This document shows positions 1-5,095 of a stretch of 5,214 bases of DNA, piece by piece. The notes under the pieces were generated by a model. The model searched no databases, was not told the origin of the DNA, and worked only from the letters and a program-made list of their open reading frames with translations. How positions within the stretch are numbered: the first letter of the stretch is position 1; each line of letters starts with the position of its first letter. The position numbers and the translations under genes were made by a program. The DNA is from Alphaproteobacteria bacterium (GTDB lineage Bacteria > Pseudomonadota > Alphaproteobacteria > Rhizobiales > Aestuariivirgaceae): NCBI GenBank assembly GCA_024639035.1, contig JAHEJE010000215.1, forward strand, positions 1 to 5,214. Direction: 5' to 3'.

Positions 1-114
1 AGTGGCGTCGCGCGGCAGCCACATGCGGGCCGCAAGCCGGCAACCATCGCGCACTTCGATCCAAATATTCTCATGTTCATCGACCGCGCGGGGAAACTGG
101 TTGACGGTTTGCAT
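1..114 (-). CDS. CocE/NonD-family hydrolase, N-terminal fragment (runs off left edge)
   Basis: Thirty-eight codons are visible, from an ATG at 114-112 to the window edge, with no stop. The peptide begins MQTVNQFPRAVDEHENIW and continues with IEVRDGCRLAARMWLP. This is the typical opening of CocE/NonD (X-Pro dipeptidyl-peptidase S15-like) serine hydrolases, where a short leader is followed by a strand reading roughly W-I-x-(L/V)-x-DG-x-R-L-A-A-R-x-WLP. The catalytic Ser, Asp and His would all lie outside the window, so neither activity nor substrate can be judged. The gene starts 17 bp after the stop of the alpha/beta hydrolase upstream on the same strand, so the two are probably co-transcribed and may act on related esters or amides. 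Only a weak purine-rich ribosome site (GGAACGGAAC) precedes the ATG. Family assignment comes from the N-terminus alone. Confidence 0.72.
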   Translation of the reverse strand, partial: MQTVNQFPRAVDEHENIWIEVRDGCRLAARMWLPRDAT

Positions 115-131
115 GGGCTGCTGTTCCGTTC

Positions 132-1115
132 CTATTGGCGTGGCAGGTCGCCGTCGTAGGCAAGGCTGCGGGCGGCGGCGGTTATGGCGGCAAAGCTCTC
201 GGCAGCGGGATCGCTCATATGTCGGGCACGCAAAAAAGCATGGACGAGGAGCGGCTCATGGCGGACATGCGCGACGCCGCCAGCGACTTTGAGGCGGGCG
301 GCATAGTCAAAGGCATCATCGCGCAGAGGATCCCACTCGGCGGCGACGATGAAGGCCGGCGGCAATCGCGAATAATCGGTCTCCAGCAACGGCACCGCGT
401 ACTTGTTGGCGTGGTTCGGGTGCGCCGGCGGTCCGAGGTAGGACTCATGGTAGAAGTGAATGTCTTCCGCCGGCAGTCCCGGCGCCTGGGCATGCTGGAT
501 GTATGAACCCTTTGTCATGTCCCCGCCAAGACCGGGATAGATCAGCACCTGGCCACGGATTGTCGGACCGCCGCAATCGCGGGCACGCAGGCAGGTCGCA
601 GCCGTGAGATTTCCTCCGGCACTGTCTCCGGCGATCACCAGGCGCGCAGCGTCTAACCGATGATCGGCGGCAAGCCGGCGACTTGCGGCGACGGCCGCCC
701 AACAGTCGTTAAACGCGGCGGGAAAGCGATGTTCCGGCGCCAGCCGGTAGTCGACGGCGATGACCCCTACCCCGGCCTGATCGGCGATTTCGGCGCAGAT
801 GCTGGCGTGACTGTCGAGATTGCCAACAACGAAGCCGCCGCCATGCAGGTAGATCAGCAGCGGCGGGTTGTCAGCGGTATCCGGCCGATAGACGCGCAGC
901 GCGACCCCGTCAACTCGATCGTCAATGACCGACAGTCCCGGCGGGTAGGGCATGGAGAAGCGGGAACACAGGGCGTCGTAAAGCTTGCGCTGCGATGCGA
1001 CGGGTAAATCGATGGCATCGGCAGGATAGGCCTCATCGCAGGCCATCATGAACTGGCGGATGCCCGCATCTTCCAACGTCGCGTATCGCGACCGTTCATC
1101 TGCTTGTTCGCCCAC
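132..1115 (-). CDS. Alpha/beta hydrolase of the hormone-sensitive lipase (acetyl esterase, bacterial class IV) family
   Basis: A complete 327-aa cytoplasmic esterase-like protein with no signal peptide or membrane segment. Diagnostic motifs run in the expected order: oxyanion-hole HGGGF at residues 91-95, YRLAPEHRFPAA at 123-134, nucleophile elbow GDSAGG at 163-168 with Ser165, the catalytic acid in EWDPLRDD (Asp262), and His292 in VHAF. The whole triad is present, so the enzyme should be active, probably on short-chain carboxylic esters. The natural substrate cannot be deduced. Length is normal for the family (about 300-350 aa). The start is GTG at 1115-1113, chosen because AGGGGAG (1122-1128) sits 6 nt upstream. 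The first 40 residues form the usual variable cap helix. It is followed after 17 bp by the CocE/NonD-like gene on the same strand. It diverges from the sensor kinase gene across a 225-bp spacer, and nothing ties it functionally to the oxygen-sensing genes. Confidence 0.93.
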   Translation of the reverse strand: MGEQADERSRYATLEDAGIRQFMMACDEAYPADAIDLPVASQRKLYDALCSRFSMPYPPGLSVIDDRVDGVALRVYRPDTADNPPLLIYLHGGGFVVGNLDSHASICAEIADQAGVGVIAVDYRLAPEHRFPAAFNDCWAAVAASRRLAADHRLDAARLVIAGDSAGGNLTAATCLRARDCGGPTIRGQVLIYPGLGGDMTKGSYIQHAQAPGLPAEDIHFYHESYLGPPAHPNHANKYAVPLLETDYSRLPPAFIVAAEWDPLRDDAFDYAARLKVAGGVAHVRHEPLLVHAFLRARHMSDPAAESFAAITAAARSLAYDGDLPRQ

Positions 1116-1142
1116 GTTGTGCTCCCCTGCCGACGGAACGAA

Positions 1143-1170
1143 ACTTTATGGAAATACGCCACAAGCTCAA
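1143..1170 (-). promoter_or_regulatory. Candidate sigma70-type promoter for the hydrolase operon
   Basis: Read on the minus strand, TTGAGC (1170-1165) is followed after 16 nt by TAAAGT (1148-1143); each hexamer matches 4 of 6 consensus positions. Transcription would start near 1136, giving a leader of about 20 nt that still includes the AGGGGAG ribosome site. The placement is sensible but the match is weak. Confidence 0.3.
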
Positions 1171-1276
1171 GACCAAAGTTGGCCGCGCGGGCCGGCACGG
1201 GGCGTTATGACCCTCGTTTGTCGCCTGGGCCACAGCGGTGCGTCCGGCGCCCGCCGCGGTCGAGTGCCGTTTGCAA

Positions 1277-1304
1277 TTTGCATGTGCCGGGGAACGTGTA
1301 GTAT
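1277..1304 (+). promoter_or_regulatory. Candidate promoter for the fixL-like kinase gene
   Basis: TTTGCA (1277-1282) and TAGTAT (1299-1304) are separated by 16 nt and would give a leader of roughly 30 nt before the ATG at 1341. The -10 is reasonable and the -35 is weak. No TTGAT-N4-ATCAA (FixK/FNR) site and no GTTACA repeat was seen in the 1116-1340 spacer, so there is no sign that the kinase gene is itself under the circuit it is proposed to control. Confidence 0.25.
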
Positions 1305-1340
1305 GGGCCGGCAACCAAGGTCGCAGACAGGCCGAACGGC

Positions 1341-2912
1341 ATGGAAACACACAGCGGGACAATGGCAAAACGTTCGAAAGGCAAGCCGGTGCGCAAGGTG
1401 GTTGATGGCATGTTGCAGGCCATCCTCGAATCCGCTGTCGATGCAATCGTGATTGTCGACGATCACGGGCTCGTCGAGACGGTGAACACTGCGAGCGAAA
1501 AGATGTTTCTCTACGACCGGGCTGAACTCATCGGCCGAAACGTGACCATGCTGATGCCGGAGCCATACCGGAGCGAACATGACGAATATGTGCGCCGCTA
1601 CCGTGAAACGCGCGAGGCAAGGATCATCGGCATAGGCCGGCAACTGACCGGCCAGCGCAAAGACGGAACGACGTTTCCGATCCACCTCTCCGTGGGCGAG
1701 TTCGAGGCGGATGGCGCTTGCTTTTATACCGGTTTCATCCATGATCTGACCGACCGTCAGCAGTCCGAGCGGGCGCTGGAGCACGCCCAGAAGATGGAGG
1801 CTATCGGCCAATTGACCGGGGGTATCGCCCATGACTTCAACAACCTACTCACGGTCATTATCGGCAATCTCGAACTGCTGCAGATGCAGCCGCTGAAGCC
1901 GACCCAGGCAGAGTTGGTCGGCGAGGCACAGGAAGCAGCCAATCTCGGTGCCAGCCTGACCGAAAGACTGCTGGCGTTCGCCCGGCGCAGCCACCTCGAG
2001 CCGCGGGTCATCAATCTCAATGCCGAAATGCTCAGCCTGACGGACCTGCTGCATCGCACCCTTGGCGAAGACATTGCATTGAGCAACGTGATGGGCACGG
2101 ACCTGTGGCCGGTTCGGGTCGATCCCGGGCAGTTGGGTTCGGCGATCGTCAACCTGGCGGTCAATGCCCGCGATGCCATGGAAGGTGGCGGCAGACTGGT
2201 CATGGAAGCCCGCAACACCGTGCTGGACGATGAATACACCCTCTATGAAATCGGCCTGGAGCCGGGCGACTATGTGCTGCTTTCGGTGTCCGATACCGGG
2301 ACCGGCATGCCGCGGGACATCCAGGCGCGGGTCTTCGAACCGTTCTTTACGACCAAGCAACCGGGGCGGGGCACCGGCCTCGGCCTGTCGATGGTCTATG
2401 GTTTTGCAAAGCAGTCCGGCGGGCATGTGACGGTCTACAGCGAGATCGGCAAGGGAAGCACGATCAACATCTATCTGCCGCGCGCCGAGGATGCCGCAGC
2501 AGTCGTGAAGGAACAACCTGCTGCTCGCATGCCCAAAGGCACCGGCCAGGCGGTGCTGGTCGTTGAGGACGACGACCGGGTGCGCCGGCTGACCGTCAAA
2601 CGGATGACGGAACTGGGATATTCGGTTGTCGAGGCGGAGAATGCGAAACAGGCCCTGGCGGTAATCGGTGAGCGCGACGACATCGCCCTGGTGTTCACCG
2701 ATATCGTCATGCCTGGCGGCATGTCCGGCTATGAACTGTGCGAAACGCTGCGCGAAACGCGGGCCGACCTGAAGCTGTTGCTGACGTCAGGTTACGCTGA
2801 AGACATCGTGCACCCGGACAAGCTGGCGGCGGAAAGGCTGTCTGTGCTGCGCAAACCCTACCGCCAGATCGACCTCGCCAAGGCCGTCGCGCGGGCCTTT
2901 GCGAACGATTAG
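1341..2912 (+). CDS. fixL: FixL-like haem-PAS hybrid histidine kinase (oxygen sensor) with C-terminal receiver
   Basis: A soluble 523-aa sensor kinase with no membrane segment. A PAS domain (about residues 24-137) closely follows the FixL haem-binding PAS. MPEPYRSEHDEYVRRYR carries His80, in the place of the proximal haem His (His200 of Bradyrhizobium FixL). Arg86 and Arg100 (in IIGIGR, 95-100) match Arg206 and Arg220, and KDGTTFPIHLSVGE (107-120) is the conserved distal strand. The HisKA phospho-acceptor is His164 in GGIAHDFNNLL. The ATP-binding domain has NLAVNARDAM (271-280), SDTGTGMP (317-324), FEPFFTTK (332-339) and GRGTGLGLS (342-350). A receiver (about 403-520) has acidic residues 409-412, phospho-acceptor Asp454, Thr482/Ser483 and Lys505. 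All catalytic positions are intact. By analogy with FixL, O2 on the haem inhibits the kinase. ATG 1341 is taken as start, with a weak AGG 9 nt upstream; Met8 (1362) is an alternative. The gene converges on the response regulator gene. The haem is inferred, not shown. Confidence 0.85.
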   Translation: METHSGTMAKRSKGKPVRKVVDGMLQAILESAVDAIVIVDDHGLVETVNTASEKMFLYDRAELIGRNVTMLMPEPYRSEHDEYVRRYRETREARIIGIGRQLTGQRKDGTTFPIHLSVGEFEADGACFYTGFIHDLTDRQQSERALEHAQKMEAIGQLTGGIAHDFNNLLTVIIGNLELLQMQPLKPTQAELVGEAQEAANLGASLTERLLAFARRSHLEPRVINLNAEMLSLTDLLHRTLGEDIALSNVMGTDLWPVRVDPGQLGSAIVNLAVNARDAMEGGGRLVMEARNTVLDDEYTLYEIGLEPGDYVLLSVSDTGTGMPRDIQARVFEPFFTTKQPGRGTGLGLSMVYGFAKQSGGHVTVYSEIGKGSTINIYLPRAEDAAAVVKEQPAARMPKGTGQAVLVVEDDDRVRRLTVKRMTELGYSVVEAENAKQALAVIGERDDIALVFTDIVMPGGMSGYELCETLRETRADLKLLLTSGYAEDIVHPDKLAAERLSVLRKPYRQIDLAKAVARAFAND

Positions 2913-2926
2913 GGTCAGGACCCTAA
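2909..2926. terminator. Inverted repeat across the convergent kinase / response-regulator junction, possible bidirectional terminator
   Basis: TTAGGGTC and GACCCTAA are perfect 8-bp complementary arms around a 2-nt centre. As a hairpin this gives a 7-bp stem with a 4-nt loop. The repeat includes the kinase TAG stop (2910-2912) and ends 3 bp before the response regulator's stop codon (2930-2932). There is no T-run on either side, so intrinsic termination is uncertain, but the position is right for stopping both transcripts. Confidence 0.4.
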
Positions 2927-2929
2927 GCT

Positions 2930-3673
2930 CTAGCGCGTGGCCAGCTCCACGTCCGCGGTGAAACTGTAGCCGACACCGCGCACGGTCTTGATCAGCTCCG
3001 GATGAGCGGGATTGTTCTCGATCTTGCGGCGCAGGCGGGCGATCTGATTGTCGATGCTGCGGTCGAAAGGACTCCAATCGCGACCGTTCACATGATCCAT
3101 CAGCTGATCGCGGGTCAGGACGCGCTTGGCGTTCTTGATCAAGGCTTCCAGGAGTTTGAACTCCGCCGTTGTCAGTTCGTGCGGCTCGCCGCCGACCGCA
3201 TGCAGTTCAAGTTTGGAAAAATCGACCGTCCAGGTGCCGAAAGTATAGCGATCGTCCGCCCTTTCATCCGGTGCGCAACCCGGAACGTTCGACAGGCCGG
3301 CGGTTCGCCGCAGCACGGTGCGGATGCGGGCCAGCAATTCGCGGACATGGAACGGCTTGGATATGTAGTCGTCGGCCCCCAACTCAAGACCTACAACCCT
3401 GTCGATTGTGTCGCCTTTGCCGGTCACCATGACAATCGGCACCGTCGACGCGGCACGGATACTGCGGGCAATGTCGAGCCCGTCCTCGCCATTCAGGTTG
3501 AGGTCCAGGGTAACCAGGTCCACGCTGCCCGCGGATACCATCTTCATCGTATCCGCTTCGCCGACGGCTTCACTTACCCGATACCCGTCCTGCTCAAGGC
3601 AACGGCGCAGCAGCAGGCGGACCTTGGCATCGTCGTCGACAACCAGAATGTGTCTCGCAGCCGTTGTCTGCAA
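2930..3673 (-). CDS. fxkR: OmpR/PhoB-family response regulator, probable FxkR-type partner of the hybrid FixL
   Basis: A 247-aa two-domain transcription factor. The receiver domain (about 7-122) has the acidic cluster DDD at 13-15, phospho-acceptor Asp57 in VTLDLNLNGEDG, Thr84 in MVTGKGD and Lys106 in ISKPF. A linker of about 20 residues leads to an OmpR-type winged helix (about 143-238), with ELTTAEFKLLEALI (166-179), the recognition-helix region RSIDNQIARLRRKIE (205-219) and the wing IKTVRGVGYSF (228-238). It is not a FixJ, which carries a LuxR-type helix-turn-helix. Its place between a hybrid FixL and a fixK, with a PhoB-like repeat before fixK, matches FxkR of Rhizobium etli, and it would activate fixK when phosphorylated. 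The start must be TTG at 3673-3671: TAA lies immediately upstream in frame, the next Met is residue 43 inside the receiver, and GGAG (3681-3684) sits 7 nt before the TTG. The OmpR family is certain; the FxkR role rests on context. Confidence 0.85.
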   Translation of the reverse strand: MQTTAARHILVVDDDAKVRLLLRRCLEQDGYRVSEAVGEADTMKMVSAGSVDLVTLDLNLNGEDGLDIARSIRAASTVPIVMVTGKGDTIDRVVGLELGADDYISKPFHVRELLARIRTVLRRTAGLSNVPGCAPDERADDRYTFGTWTVDFSKLELHAVGGEPHELTTAEFKLLEALIKNAKRVLTRDQLMDHVNGRDWSPFDRSIDNQIARLRRKIENNPAHPELIKTVRGVGYSFTADVELATR

Positions 3674-3680
3674 TTAGGCA

Positions 3681-3684
3681 CTCC
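3681..3684 (-). promoter_or_regulatory. Ribosome binding site fixing the TTG start of the response regulator
   Basis: On the minus strand GGAG is followed by a 7-nt spacer and TTG. An in-frame TAA occupies 3676-3674, directly before the TTG, so no upstream start is possible. This makes the rare initiation codon unusually secure and suggests deliberately modest translation of the regulator. Confidence 0.7.
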
Positions 3685-3704
3685 AATCCCCCCGGATGGC
3701 GTTC

Positions 3705-3733
3705 ATTACAGCACTGCACAGCAAAACACTCAA
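3705..3733 (-). promoter_or_regulatory. Sigma70-type promoter for the response regulator gene
   Basis: On the minus strand TTGAGT (3733-3728) is followed after exactly 17 nt by TGTAAT (3710-3705), matching 4/6 and 5/6 consensus bases. Transcription would begin near 3698, leaving a leader of about 25 nt with the GGAG ribosome site. The -10 element lies inside a 10-bp word (TTCATTACAG on the plus strand, 3702-3711) that recurs at 3804-3813 in the repeat array before fixK, which leaves room for autoregulation. Confidence 0.5.
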
Positions 3734-3786
3734 TGCGAAATCTGACATTCCCGCGTGTCGGCCGGCAATCATGAGCCCGCAGCACG

Positions 3787-3812
3787 GTTACACGTTGTTA
3801 CAATTCATTACA
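3787..3812 (+). promoter_or_regulatory. Triple direct-repeat operator upstream of fixK (K-box-like, predicted FxkR binding site)
   Basis: Three hexamers, GTTACA (3787-3792), GTTACA (3797-3802) and ATTACA (3807-3812), are spaced by exactly 4 nt and so repeat every 10 bp on one face of the helix. Head-to-tail repeats at about one helical turn are the usual operator form of OmpR/PhoB-family dimers, and such a regulator is encoded divergently next door. The last copy could cover a -35 region, with a weak -10 such as GATACG (3829-3834). The translation start lies about 85 bp downstream of the array. The repeat is directly visible; the bound protein is inferred. The function resembles the K-box described for R. 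etli fixK promoters, whose exact consensus I could not compare here. Confidence 0.65.
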
Positions 3813-3897
3813 GTGCGGGGATATGCGCGATACGCTCGTGCATTGTGATGCTTTGTACGGGACGGCCCCGAATGCCGCACACTGAGGGTTCAACAGA

Positions 3898-4590
3898 ATG
3901 TATTTTTCGCCGGCAAATCAGACCGCCTTAAAGGCTGAACCGGTTTCCATGCCGATGAGCAGTCTTGTCGAGTGCAACACGCACGACCAGGCGCTATGCA
4001 CGCACGAGGAACTGTTTTGCGAGGGCGACAAGGTTGAGTTCTTCTACGAGGTGGTTGACGGTGTCTTGTGCAACTACCGCATGTTGCTCGACGGCAGGCG
4101 GCAGATTATTTCTTTTGCCCATCCCGGCGATCTGATCGGTCTCGGTCAGGACGGTGCCTACCGCTACAGCTGCGAGGCCGTTTGCCGATCAAAGGTGCGC
4201 AGCATCTCCAGTTGCGCTGTAATGCGCGATGCTCGCAAGCATGCCGGGCTAGGGCACCGTTTGCTGCTGAGCGCCAGCGCCGAACTCGCGCGCATGCAGG
4301 AGCACCAGTTGCTGCTGGGCCGCAAGACCGCGATAGAAAAACTTGCCTCCTTCCTGATGATGCTGGCCGGACGGTACAGCAGGGATGGCACTCAACAGAC
4401 CTATTTCGACTTGTGCATGACGCGCACGGACATCGCCGACTACCTCGGCCTGACGATCGAGACCGTGAGCCGGAACATGACCAAGCTGAAGCACAGCGGC
4501 ATCATCGAACTGCCGGAAGCAACCATCGTGCACGTGCGCGATATGAACAAACTGGCCGAGTTGGCCTCGGGTGACGAGGGTTTATCTTGA
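3898..4590 (+). CDS. fixK: FixK-type CRP/FNR-family transcriptional regulator
   Basis: A 230-aa cytoplasmic regulator. It has a cyclic-nucleotide-binding-like beta-barrel (about 30-120, with GDKVEFFYEVVDGVLCNYR and FAHPGDLIGLG), a long dimerisation helix (about 120-160) and a winged helix (about 165-225). In the helix-turn-helix TRTDIADYLGLTIETVSR (175-192), Glu188, Ser191 and Arg192 match the FNR residues that read TTGAT-N4-ATCAA, so anaerobox binding is predicted. The FNR-type N-terminal 4Fe-4S cysteines are absent: Cys26, 34 and 41 have the wrong spacing, and Arg101 stands where FNR has its fourth ligand. Oxygen control should therefore come from FixL through transcription, as for FixK. 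Eight cysteines is many for a FixK, and Cys173 lies just before the DNA-binding helices. GAGGG (3884-3888), 9 nt before the ATG, supports the start. The triple GTTACA repeat lies upstream, and the next gene overlaps the stop. FixK is preferred over FnrN/FNR because of the missing cluster and the fixL neighbour. Confidence 0.87.
   Translation: MYFSPANQTALKAEPVSMPMSSLVECNTHDQALCTHEELFCEGDKVEFFYEVVDGVLCNYRMLLDGRRQIISFAHPGDLIGLGQDGAYRYSCEAVCRSKVRSISSCAVMRDARKHAGLGHRLLLSASAELARMQEHQLLLGRKTAIEKLASFLMMLAGRYSRDGTQQTYFDLCMTRTDIADYLGLTIETVSRNMTKLKHSGIIELPEATIVHVRDMNKLAELASGDEGLS
4576..4580 (+). promoter_or_regulatory. Ribosome binding site inside the fixK end, supporting a TTG start for the next gene
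   Basis: GAGGG lies within the last codons of fixK, 6 nt before the TTG at 4587-4589. The TTG overlaps the fixK TGA (4588-4590), forming TTGA, which favours translational coupling. A second good site, GAGGAG (4638-4643), precedes an in-frame ATG at 4653 by 9 nt, so two starts are possible. Confidence 0.5.
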
Positions 4591-5030
4591 ATCAAATCAC
4601 GTCTGAACACGCATTTGCTACAGCCGCACCGGCGAGCGAGGAGTGCCCGCTCATGGACAAGGCAGAAAAATCCAGACTGGCGATTGGCGTCTTTGATGGT
4701 CGGGCAGCGCTTTACGAGGCACTGCACGAATTCGAGGGCTTGGGGCTCGCGGTCGAAGATATGACAGTTGTGGCCAGCACTGGTGAGCGTGCCCGTCACG
4801 AGCGGTTTGTGTTGGCGGATCGACTGCCGGATCTGGGGGACTGGATCACCGAAGCAATGCAGGAAGATCTGGCCTTCCGCCTCGATGCCGGGTTTTCCGT
4901 CCTGATCGTGCCGATCGCAAGTGCCCGGATGGGGCTCGACGTTCCAGAAGTGCTGCTTCGGCATGCGGCCGAGCCGGTTCAGATTCACGATGTGACCGAC
5001 GGTCCGGCCAGCGTGCAAAGTCGGCACTAA
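4587..5030 (+). CDS. Small conserved-type protein of unknown function coupled to fixK
   Basis: A 147-aa soluble protein with no signal peptide, membrane segment or catalytic motif that I recognise. The segment RLAIGVFDGRAALYEALHEF (30-49), followed by the strand DMTVVAST (58-65), has the beta-alpha-beta pattern of the small domain in general stress protein 17M/YflT-like proteins (IGVFD, then a helix, then a xSVVA-type strand). A second alternation follows: strand AGFSVLIVPI (101-110), helix VPEVLLRHA (119-127) and strand VQIHDV (131-136). The resemblance is a pattern, not a proven homology. The TTG start at 4587 overlaps the fixK stop and has GAGGG 6 nt upstream. The alternative ATG at 4653 (Met23) also has a good ribosome site, and the 22 residues between look like variable leader with less GC-rich codons, so a 125-aa protein is nearly as likely. 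Co-expression with fixK suggests a role in the low-oxygen or stress response, or feedback on the circuit; this is inference only. Confidence 0.75.
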   Translation: MNQITSEHAFATAAPASEECPLMDKAEKSRLAIGVFDGRAALYEALHEFEGLGLAVEDMTVVASTGERARHERFVLADRLPDLGDWITEAMQEDLAFRLDAGFSVLIVPIASARMGLDVPEVLLRHAAEPVQIHDVTDGPASVQSRH

Positions 5031-5042
5031 GGCCCTCGATCA

Positions 5043-5062
5043 TGAGCCGGGACTGCGGCTCA
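5043..5062. terminator. Hairpin between convergent genes, possible terminator
   Basis: TGAGCCG (5043-5049) and CGGCTCA (5056-5062) form a perfect 7-bp GC-rich stem with a 6-nt loop. It starts 12 bp after the TAA of the small fixK-linked gene and about 33 bp before the stop of the converging peptidase gene. No T-tract follows on either strand, so intrinsic termination would be weak, but location and symmetry suit the end of the fixK operon. Confidence 0.45.
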
Positions 5063-5095
5063 GGTGGGGCACTGCTGTGATCCGGCTGAAATTAT

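Noticed and set aside
1448..1467. Near-perfect 20-bp palindrome, arms CGTGAT and ATCACG
   Set aside because: Lies inside the PAS coding region and encodes conserved residues (IVIVDDHG-like strand and turn); probably a result of codon choice.
1845..2516. Minus-strand open frame of 223 codons opposite the kinase
   Set aside because: Lies wholly antisense to the HisKA/HATPase region, whose motifs are intact on the plus strand; the frame is a product of high GC.
1362..2912. Met8 as the kinase start
   Set aside because: The purine-rich stretch before it (GCGGGA) is only 2 nt from the ATG, too close for a ribosome site; the ATG at 1341 has better spacing, though the choice is not firm.
3135..3142. 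TTGATCAA palindrome as a FixK/FNR site
   Set aside because: No 4-nt spacer, and it lies inside the response-regulator coding sequence.
3002..3745. Long plus-strand open frame of 247 codons opposite the response regulator
   Set aside because: It is the antisense shadow of a gene with full receiver and winged-helix motifs, and its translation shows no recognisable domain.
3898..4590. Calling the CRP/FNR regulator an iron-sulphur FNR/FnrN
   Set aside because: The N-terminal cysteines have the wrong spacing, and the fourth-ligand position appears to be Arg101.
4587..4595. TTGAATCAA as a possible FixK/FNR anaerobox
   Set aside because: The half-sites lack the 4-nt spacer of TTGAT-N4-ATCAA, and the site sits at the fixK stop codon, not at a promoter.
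4440..5027. Minus-strand open frame of 195 codons opposite the fixK end and the small gene
   Set aside because: Antisense to the fixK helix-turn-helix; the plus-strand gene has a ribosome site and stop overlap, while this frame has no family motif.
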